Part shown: piece by piece, positions 1-4,624 of the stretch | How positions within the stretch are numbered: the stretch's first letter is position 1 | How the letters are laid out: every line of letters begins with the position of its first letter | Assembly: GCA_937907485.1 (NCBI GenBank) | Contig: CALESR010000062.1 | Coordinates: 1-7,637 of the forward strand | From: an uncultured Paracoccaceae bacterium | GTDB taxonomy: Bacteria; Pseudomonadota; Alphaproteobacteria; Rhodobacterales; Rhodobacteraceae | DNA length: 7,637 nucleotides | Direction of reading: 5' to 3' | Notes under the pieces: model-generated | Seen by the model: the letters and a program-made list of their open reading frames with translations, nothing else | Databases searched by the model: none | Told to the model about the DNA's origin: nothing | Program-made: the position numbers and the translations under genes

Positions 1-755
1 TCCGCCTGCCCGACAGCATCTTCAACGACGACAATTTCCAGACCACGCTGACCGGATTTGACATGCTGCTGCTGCGGGTCTGGTATTCGCCCGAATTGCA
101 GACCGGCATGACCCGCGATCAGGTCGCGGCGCGGCTGCCGACGCTGTTCAACCGGCTGAACCCGGCGGGACGCGGGCGCGGCGATCCGGGGGCGCCGGTG
201 ACGCCGCGCGCCTGGCAACAGGCGGTCGAACAGGCGCTGGGCTCGGACGGTGGCATCGAGCGGCGCCGTGACGGTGCGGTGCGCGCGCTGGATCTCGCCC
301 GCGCGCAGGGCTGGACGGACAGCCGGTTGGCGCTCAGCCTGATGCTCTCGGCCCGGCTGGCGCCGCGCGATCAGGGCCAGGGAGCGCTCGATTCGCTCTT
401 GATGGCGGGTAACCTCTATCGCAGCTCGCCGGGTGGCGAGGCCCATGCCGCCCATATCGACATGCATCTGGCGGTGCAGGCGCTGGCCACCGGGCAATCG
501 CAACTGGCGATCGACCTGTGCTCGCAGGCCCTGCCCGCCGCGCTGCGCACCGAGAACGCCGCCTTCATCGCCTCGCTCGGCTTCATCCGCGCCGAGGCGA
601 TGGCGCAGCTGGGCAACACGGCCGAGGCCGACCGGCTGAGGCTCGACTCGATGGCCGCCGCGCGCTATGGCTTTGGCACCGAGGCGGCGGCGCGCGCCCG
701 GATGGACGAAATCGCCCGCATCGGCAGTGCCGCGCAGCGCGTGGCCCGGCTGTAG
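1..755 (+). CDS. DUF2927 domain-containing protein, 3' part (5' end outside window)
   Basis: The reading frame is already open at the left edge (first full codon at base 3) and runs to TAG at 753-755, giving 250 visible residues. The ATG at base 63 lies inside a conserved segment, so it is an internal methionine rather than the start. The visible N-terminal part (LPDSIFNDDN, then GFDMLLLRVWYSPELQTGM and a following RLPTLFNRLNP) resembles the end of the DUF2927 domain, a family found mainly in proteobacteria and often predicted to be exported or lipid-anchored. No function is established for it. The remaining 180 or so residues are alanine/leucine-rich and look like stacked helix pairs of TPR/SEL1 type (for example the stretch with SQLAIDLCSQALPAAL and the one with AEAMAQLGNTAEADRLRL). 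This suggests a protein-interaction tail. Any signal peptide or lipobox would lie upstream of the window. The family call is from recognition of the motif and is moderately sure; the helical-repeat reading is inference. Confidence 0.72.
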   Translation, partial: RLPDSIFNDDNFQTTLTGFDMLLLRVWYSPELQTGMTRDQVAARLPTLFNRLNPAGRGRGDPGAPVTPRAWQQAVEQALGSDGGIERRRDGAVRALDLARAQGWTDSRLALSLMLSARLAPRDQGQGALDSLLMAGNLYRSSPGGEAHAAHIDMHLAVQALATGQSQLAIDLCSQALPAALRTENAAFIASLGFIRAEAMAQLGNTAEADRLRLDSMAAARYGFGTEAAARARMDEIARIGSAAQRVARL

Positions 756-776
756 GCGGGCCCAATCGGGGCTGAC

Positions 777-941
777 ATGATCGTCATTGCTGGACTGCTC
801 ATCGGGGCCATCTGGGGTGGGCTGAGCGCCCGTCGCAGGGGGGGCTCGGGCTTTGACGTGGCACAATATGCCGCGGTCTTTGGTCTCATCGGCACCATCG
901 TCGGGCTGGCGCTGACCGTGGGCATCGACCGGATGATCTGA
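777..941 (+). CDS. Small two-helix inner-membrane protein, 54 aa
   Basis: A 54-codon ORF starts with ATG at 777, 21 bases after the preceding stop, and ends with TGA at 939-941. It has two hydrophobic segments, about residues 2-17 (IVIAGLLIGAIWGGL) and 29-49 (AQYAAVFGLIGTIVGLALTV). The loop between them is short and basic (ARRRGG, residues 18-23). By the positive-inside rule the loop would be cytoplasmic and both ends periplasmic, a helical hairpin in the inner membrane. The stop overlaps the ATG of the next gene (TGATG), which implies translational coupling to the VWA protein. Similar tiny proteins are, from memory, sometimes labelled apolipoprotein acyltransferase in Rhodobacteraceae. That name cannot be right functionally, since a 54-residue hairpin has none of the Lnt nitrilase domain. 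Only a weak GGGG lies ahead of the ATG as a ribosome-binding site. It is probably real because of its composition and tight junctions; the function is unknown. Confidence 0.72.
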   Translation: MIVIAGLLIGAIWGGLSARRRGGSGFDVAQYAAVFGLIGTIVGLALTVGIDRMI

Positions 942-2125
942 TGTTTCAGCCCTTCCTCGACCAGTTGCGCCAGCACGCGGTTCCGGTAAGCCTCCGAGAA
1001 TACTTGAGTTTTCTCGAAGCGCTGCAGGCCGGGCTGGCGCAATTCGACGCCGAGGGCTTTTATTACCTCGCCCGCACCACCATGGTAAAGGACGAGCGCC
1101 ACATCGACCGGTTCGATCGCGCCTTTGCCGCCGCCTTCAAGGGGCTCGAGGCGCTGACACCCGAGGCCGTGCTGGACGCCGTCAACCTGCCGCCCGAGTG
1201 GCTGGCGAAACTGGCCGAAAAGCACCTGAGCCCCGAGGAAAAGGCCGAGATCGAGGCGTTGGGTGGGTTCGAGGCCCTGATGGAGGCGCTGAAAAAGCGC
1301 CTCGAAGAGCAAAAAGGCCGGCATCAGGGCGGCAACAAATGGATCGGCACCGCCGGGACCAGCCCCTTTGGCGCCTATGGCTATAACCCCGAAGGCGTGC
1401 GCATCGGTCAGGCCGAGGGCCGCAATTCCAGCGCGGTCAAGGTCTGGGACAAGCGCGAATTCCGCAATCTCGACGATACTGTCGAACTGGGCACCCGCAA
1501 CATCAAGGTCGCGCTGCGGCGGTTGCGGCGCTGGGCGCGCGACGGTGCCGAGCAGGAGCTGGACCTCGACGGCACGATCCGAGCCACGGCCGAACAGGGC
1601 TGGCTGGACGTAAAAACCCGCCCCGAGCGCCGCAACGCCGTCAAGGTCTTGCTGTTCTTCGACATCGGCGGCTCGATGGACCCCTATGTGCGGGTCGTCG
1701 AGGAATTGTTCAGCGCCGCACGGATCGAGTTCAAGCACCTCGAACACTTCTATTTCCACAACTGCCCCTACGAGTTTGTGTGGAAGGATAACGCCCGACG
1801 CTGGGACGCGCGCACCCCGACATCGGAGGTGATGCGCACCTATGGCCATGATTATAAATGCATCTTTGTCGGCGACGCCAACATGTCGCCCTATGAAGTG
1901 ATGCAGGTCGGCGGCGCCAGCGAGCATTGGAATGACGAAAGCGGCGCGACATGGCTTGCGCGTTTTCGCACACAATGGCCGCACACGCTGTGGATCAACC
2001 CGACGCCGCAGCAATACTGGGGCCATTCGCATTCGATCAAGCTGATCCTCGACCTGATGGAGCAGCGCATGGTGCCGATGACGCTGGACGGGCTGACGCA
2101 GGGAATGCGGCTGCTGGGGCGCTGA
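941..2125 (+). CDS. VWA domain protein, CoxE-like (COG3825 type)
   Basis: A 394-residue cytoplasmic protein with no signal peptide or membrane segment. Residues 1-70 hold a helical region typical of CoxE-like proteins (VSLREYLSFLEALQAGL, then FYYLARTTMVKDERHIDRFD). A charged helical stretch at 95-125 is followed by a glycine-rich segment (GTAGTSPFGAYGYNPEG, 136-152). A von Willebrand A fold occupies roughly 232-394. The metal-site motif is D241-I-G-G-S245-M, with a glycine where the classical DxSxS motif has its first serine; DANMSPYE (312-319) is the likely distal metal-binding loop. CoxE-like VWA proteins usually partner MoxR-type AAA+ ATPases in inserting metals or activating enzymes. No MoxR gene is visible here, so the partner and target are unknown. 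The start codon overlaps the stop of the 54-aa gene and has no strong ribosome-binding site of its own, consistent with coupled translation. Family assignment is firm, function is not. Confidence 0.87.
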   Translation: MFQPFLDQLRQHAVPVSLREYLSFLEALQAGLAQFDAEGFYYLARTTMVKDERHIDRFDRAFAAAFKGLEALTPEAVLDAVNLPPEWLAKLAEKHLSPEEKAEIEALGGFEALMEALKKRLEEQKGRHQGGNKWIGTAGTSPFGAYGYNPEGVRIGQAEGRNSSAVKVWDKREFRNLDDTVELGTRNIKVALRRLRRWARDGAEQELDLDGTIRATAEQGWLDVKTRPERRNAVKVLLFFDIGGSMDPYVRVVEELFSAARIEFKHLEHFYFHNCPYEFVWKDNARRWDARTPTSEVMRTYGHDYKCIFVGDANMSPYEVMQVGGASEHWNDESGATWLARFRTQWPHTLWINPTPQQYWGHSHSIKLILDLMEQRMVPMTLDGLTQGMRLLGR

Positions 2126-2164
2126 GCCATGCGCCGGATGCAGGGCGCTGCGGCGGGCGCTTCC

Positions 2165-2193
2165 TTGATTTGGGGGCCGCGGCGCAGTAGTGT
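2165..2193 (+). promoter_or_regulatory. Candidate sigma-70 promoter for lipA
   Basis: TTGATT (2165-2170) and TAGTGT (2188-2193) are separated by 17 bases in the 98-base gap between the VWA gene and lipA. The -35 has the TTGA core and the -10 fits the loose TAnnnT pattern common in GC-rich alphaproteobacteria. Transcription would begin near 2200, just ahead of the GAGGGGGG ribosome-binding site at 2211-2218. This is pattern matching only; read-through from upstream is equally possible, since I see no clear terminator after the VWA gene. Confidence 0.33.
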
Positions 2194-2223
2194 CGCGCCA
2201 GCCAACGCCCGAGGGGGGAACCG

Positions 2224-3174
2224 ATGCGCGACCTCAAGCTGCCCGACCAGCGCCACCCCGAAAAGGCGCATCGCCCCGACAGCGCGCAGCCGAAAAAACC
2301 CGCCTGGATTCGCGTCAAGGCACCCGGTGGTGCCGCCTATAACGACACCCGCCAGATCATGCGCGACAACAAGCTGACCACGGTCTGCGAAGAGGCCGGT
2401 TGCCCGAATGTCGGGGAATGCTGGTCGCAGGGCCACGCCACGATGATGATCATGGGCGAGATCTGCACGCGCGGCTGCACCTTTTGCAACGTGGCGACCG
2501 GCAAGCCGCAGGCGCTCGATGCCTTTGAACCCGGCCGGGTCGCCCATGCGGTCGCCACGCTGGGGCTGAAGCATGTGGTCATCACCTCGGTGGACCGCGA
2601 CGATTTGGACGACGGCGGGGCCGAGCATTTCGCCCAGACCATTCGCGCCCTGCGCCACCGCGCGCCGGACACCACCATCGAGATCCTGACGCCGGATTTC
2701 CTGCGCTGCGCGCCCTCGGCGCTGGAAACCGTGGTCGCCGCGCGGCCCGATGTGTTCAACCACAACCTCGAAACCGTGCCCGGCCTCTATCCGACGGTGC
2801 GCCCCGGCGCGCGGTATTTCCATTCGCTGCGGCTGTTGCAGCGGGTCAAGGAGCTGGACCCGTCGATTTTCACCAAATCCGGCATCATGGTCGGTCTGGG
2901 CGAGGACCGGCAGGGTGTCGGTCAGGTGATGGACGATCTGCGCAGCGCGGATGTCGATTTCCTGACCATCGGCCAGTATCTGCAGCCGACGCCGAAGCAC
3001 CACGCGGTCGAGCGCTTTGTCACCCCCGAGGAATTCGCCGCCTATGAAAAGGCCGCGTTCGGCAAGGGGTTTCTGATGGTGTCCGCCACGCCGTTGACGC
3101 GGTCATCCTATCACGCGGGCGACGATTTCACCCGCCTCCGCGCAGCGCGGCAGGCAAAGCTGGGGCAGGCCTGA
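2224..3174 (+). CDS. lipA: Lipoyl synthase LipA
   Basis: A 316-residue radical SAM enzyme that inserts two sulfur atoms into protein-bound octanoyl groups (from LipB), making the lipoyl cofactor of pyruvate and 2-oxoglutarate dehydrogenases and the glycine cleavage H protein. Both cluster motifs are present. C55, C60 and C66 (CEEAGC-PNVGEC) bind the auxiliary 4Fe-4S cluster that is consumed as sulfur donor. C81, C85 and C88 (CTRGCTFC) bind the radical SAM cluster. The C-terminal RSSYHA motif (293-298) supplies the unusual serine ligand of the auxiliary cluster. PNVGECW and DRDDLDDGGAEHF are also family signatures. The length is normal for the family. The ATG at 2224 follows a strong GAGGGGGG ribosome-binding site at 2211-2218. 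lipB is not adjacent. The gene is convergent with the MarR-like gene, with only four bases between the stops. The protein acts in the cytoplasm. Confidence 0.98.
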   Translation: MRDLKLPDQRHPEKAHRPDSAQPKKPAWIRVKAPGGAAYNDTRQIMRDNKLTTVCEEAGCPNVGECWSQGHATMMIMGEICTRGCTFCNVATGKPQALDAFEPGRVAHAVATLGLKHVVITSVDRDDLDDGGAEHFAQTIRALRHRAPDTTIEILTPDFLRCAPSALETVVAARPDVFNHNLETVPGLYPTVRPGARYFHSLRLLQRVKELDPSIFTKSGIMVGLGEDRQGVGQVMDDLRSADVDFLTIGQYLQPTPKHHAVERFVTPEEFAAYEKAAFGKGFLMVSATPLTRSSYHAGDDFTRLRAARQAKLGQA

Positions 3175-3178
3175 GCGC

Positions 3179-3697
3179 TCAATAGATATAGCGGATCTGG
3201 TCGGCCCAATAGCGTTCCATCCGTTTGAGCGCCGCGTTGATACGGTCGAGTTCGTCGTCCGAGATCACCCCCTTGGCCAGCAGCCCGGTGGCGTGGCGGG
3301 CGAACAGTTCAGACACGATGCGGCGGATGTCGTCGCCGCGCGGGGTCAGCCGGACCCGCACCGAGCGGCGATCGATCTCGCAGCGGGCGTGGTGCATATA
3401 GCCGGATTCAACCAGTTTCTTCAGGTTGTAGGACACATTCGAGCCCTGATAATAGCCGCGTGTCTTCAATTCGCCCGCCGTCACCTCGTTATCGGCGATG
3501 TTGAACAGCAACAGCGCCTGCACCGCGTTGATGTCGAGGATGGCGAGGCGTTCGAACTCATCCTTGACGACATCCAGCAACAGCCGGTGCAGCCGCTCGA
3601 CCAGCGCGAGACTGTCGAGGTAGCGGGGCAGCAGATCATCGACGGTGGCACCGTCAGGGCCCGGCCCCTGGGGTTTGAGTTGGCTGTGAAAGCTCAT
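3179..3697 (-). CDS. MarR-family winged-helix transcriptional regulator (LdtR-like)
   Basis: A 172-residue MarR-type regulator, expected to be a homodimer. Helical dimerisation regions are at about 22-50 and 145-172 (ending ERYWADQIRYIY). The winged-helix domain covers about 55-125, with a likely recognition helix in GYYQGSNVSYNLKKLVESGY (81-100) and a wing at DRRSVRVRLTPRG (109-121). The GYYQGSNVSYNLKKL segment and the C-terminus recall the alphaproteobacterial LdtR branch (osmotic-stress and cell-wall regulator in Liberibacter and rhizobia). That is from memory and uncertain; no L,D-transpeptidase gene lies nearby. I chose the ATG at 3697 because GGAG (complement of 3704-3707) precedes it by six bases. 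An in-frame TTG at 3742 would add 15 residues, but it would place the putative operator inside the coding region and lacks a ribosome-binding site. A perfect inverted repeat lies 27-41 bases upstream of the ATG, suggesting autoregulation. Confidence 0.9.
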   Translation of the reverse strand: MSFHSQLKPQGPGPDGATVDDLLPRYLDSLALVERLHRLLLDVVKDEFERLAILDINAVQALLLFNIADNEVTAGELKTRGYYQGSNVSYNLKKLVESGYMHHARCEIDRRSVRVRLTPRGDDIRRIVSELFARHATGLLAKGVISDDELDRINAALKRMERYWADQIRYIY

Positions 3698-3723
3698 GTC
3701 TTGCTCCGGCCTGCGCGTATGGT

Positions 3724-3738
3724 AGGTCACCTTGACCT
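3724..3738. promoter_or_regulatory. Perfect inverted repeat, candidate MarR operator
   Basis: AGGTCA (3724-3729), spacer CCT, TGACCT (3733-3738) form a perfect 6-3-6 inverted repeat just upstream of the minus-strand regulator gene. Its left end coincides with a TACCAT hexamer (complement of 3719-3724) that could be the regulator's -10. TTGCAT, 19 bases further upstream on that strand (complement of 3744-3749), could be the -35. A dimer bound here would cover the promoter, as expected for MarR autorepression. The repeat is directly visible; its use as an operator is inference. Confidence 0.45.
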
Positions 3739-3748
3739 GCAAAATGCA
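3738..3748. promoter_or_regulatory. TGCA-N3-TGCA symmetric site beside the operator candidate
   Basis: TGCA (3738-3741), AAA, TGCA (3745-3748) is a second symmetric element directly abutting the AGGTCA repeat. It lies on the upstream side of the regulator gene and overlaps its possible -35. It may be an alternative or additional binding site for a dimeric regulator. TGCA is itself palindromic and short, so chance occurrence is quite possible. Confidence 0.25.
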
Positions 3749-3898
3749 AACGCAGGGTTAAGCGCGGGGTGTTTTTCACAGCCTTCGGCACAGTTGTCGG
3801 CAAAGATCGTGAAAATGCGAAGGATCACGGCCCCTTGAACACCCTGAAATCCGCGTTGACCGGCTTTTGCCGCCATGCGAAGCATCGCGCGTTCACAC

Positions 3899-3903
3899 AG
3901 GAG
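3899..3903 (+). promoter_or_regulatory. Ribosome-binding site fixing the start of the first secreted protein
   Basis: AGGAG sits six bases ahead of the ATG at 3910. It decides the start: the reading frame stays open upstream to a GTG at 3769, but only the 3910 start puts a typical signal peptide at the N-terminus. Confidence 0.8.
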
Positions 3904-3909
3904 CCCCGC

Positions 3910-4377
3910 ATGAACACCCTCTTCAAAGCTGTTGTTGCCAGTGCCTTTTCCCTTGCCTTGCCGGCCATTGCCTCGGCGCAGGCCTGTCCTGACTATTCGG
4001 TCAGCGGCTATGGTCTCAGCTATACCGCCGAAACCGCCTATCTGCCGCAGTCCACCTCGGTGGTTGCCGGTGGCAACATCGACCTCAGCGCCTGCGGCAG
4101 CGTGCCGGGCATGGGCTATATCGTGCAGAACCCTGATTTCACCATGCAATACAACGACCTCGGCATGGGCCGGGCGCTGGAAATCCGCGTCGACGCGGCC
4201 TGCGACACCGTTCTTCTGGTGAACGGCGCCGATGGCCAGTGGTATTTCAACGACGACACCACGGGCTTGAACCCGGCGATCCGCCTGTCGGGCGCCTCCA
4301 GCGGCCAGTATGACATCTGGGTCGGCACCCTGGGCGCCGACACCTGCGAAGCGGTCATGACTGTCGAGACGTTCTGA
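3910..4377 (+). CDS. Secreted single-domain protein, PPC-like beta-sandwich (four-cysteine paralogue 1)
   Basis: A 155-residue exported protein of unknown function. Residues 1-23 form a Sec signal peptide (K6, hydrophobic core, then IASA) with probable cleavage before Q24. The AQAC context is not a lipobox, so a soluble periplasmic or secreted protein is expected. The mature chain has four cysteines (26, 62, 98, 146), suited to two disulfides. The core reads CDTVLLVN (98-105), W111-Y-F-N-D-D116, then GQYDIWVGT (132-140). This order (DTxLxL, a short loop, NDD, then GxYxxxV) recalls bacterial pre-peptidase C-terminal (PPC) domains, which are calcium-associated beta-sandwiches. That likeness is inference. 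No protease triad or other catalytic motif is evident. It is a clear paralogue of the two-domain protein encoded 247 bases downstream. A hairpin terminator follows, so the two genes are probably separate transcription units. Confidence 0.85.
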   Translation: MNTLFKAVVASAFSLALPAIASAQACPDYSVSGYGLSYTAETAYLPQSTSVVAGGNIDLSACGSVPGMGYIVQNPDFTMQYNDLGMGRALEIRVDAACDTVLLVNGADGQWYFNDDTTGLNPAIRLSGASSGQYDIWVGTLGADTCEAVMTVETF

Positions 4378-4415
4378 GCCTGTCGGGGCCCCGCCCCACA
4401 CAGACCCTGTTGCCG

Positions 4416-4444
4416 ACGCCGGCCCCTGATCGGGCCGGCGTTTC
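4416..4444 (+). terminator. Rho-independent terminator after the first secreted-protein gene
   Basis: A 10-bp perfect GC-rich stem (ACGCCGGCCC at 4416-4425 with GGGCCGGCGT at 4432-4441), a six-base loop CTGATC and a short T run (4441-4443) start 38 bases after the stop codon. The stem is very stable though the T tract is short, as is usual in GC-rich alphaproteobacteria. Confidence 0.8.
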
Positions 4445-4613
4445 GCATTGTCACCACAAAGATTGAACCCGCGCGGCGCGGCGCCCGACCCATGCGCGAA
4501 ACGCCGGGAATTGTTGCAAGACTCTCACCAAATGCTGAAACTTCGTTGCGCGGCAAAGGGATTGACTGGATTGCGAGAACACTCCACGCTTCGCCCCGTA
4601 TCGCCTATATTTC

Positions 4614-4618
4614 AGGAG
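4614..4618 (+). promoter_or_regulatory. Ribosome-binding site fixing the start of the second secreted protein
   Basis: AGGAG lies six bases before the ATG at 4625. The frame is open upstream to a TTG at 4448, but only the 4625 start gives an N-terminal signal peptide. Confidence 0.8.
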
Positions 4619-4624
4619 CCATCC

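Noticed and set aside
665..2032. Long minus-strand ORF (455 codons) opposite the VWA gene.
   Set aside because: It mirrors the coding frame of a clearly conserved gene in high-GC DNA, crosses the ends of three genes, and its translation shows the Arg/Gly/His/Gln-rich pattern of antisense shadows.
2126..2223. A small gene between the VWA gene and lipA starting at ATG 2129.
   Set aside because: That frame runs on into lipA out of phase, has no ribosome-binding site and yields a low-complexity Ala/Arg/Ser product.
1891..3003. Long minus-strand ORF (370 codons) opposite lipA.
   Set aside because: LipA on the plus strand is unambiguous; this frame has no recognisable domain and no plausible start context.
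3698..3742. Longer version of the MarR-like protein starting at an in-frame TTG (3742).
   Set aside because: It has no ribosome-binding site, uses a rare start codon and would encode the inverted repeat; the ATG at 3697 has GGAG at ideal spacing.
3293..3838. Plus-strand ORF opposite the MarR-like gene.
   Set aside because: The minus-strand protein is a clear winged-helix regulator; this frame is its shadow and spans the operator region.
3769..3909. N-terminal extension of the first secreted protein from a GTG at 3769.
   Set aside because: The signal peptide begins at 3910 with AGGAG ahead of it; the extension would bury the signal sequence and looks non-coding.
4546..4556. TTGC-GCG-GCAA inverted repeat upstream of the second secreted gene as a regulator site.
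   Set aside because: A 4-3-4 inverted repeat is expected many times by chance in 7.6 kb, and it does not match the AGGTCA repeat near the regulator.
4606..4611. TATATT as a -10 box for the two-domain secreted protein.
   Set aside because: It has no -35 at suitable distance, and transcription would begin at or inside the ribosome-binding site. The promoter of this gene remains unlocated.
4448..4624. N-terminal extension of the two-domain secreted protein from a TTG at 4448.
   Set aside because: Same reasoning: the 4625 ATG has AGGAG and a signal peptide, while the extension runs through the region just after a terminator.
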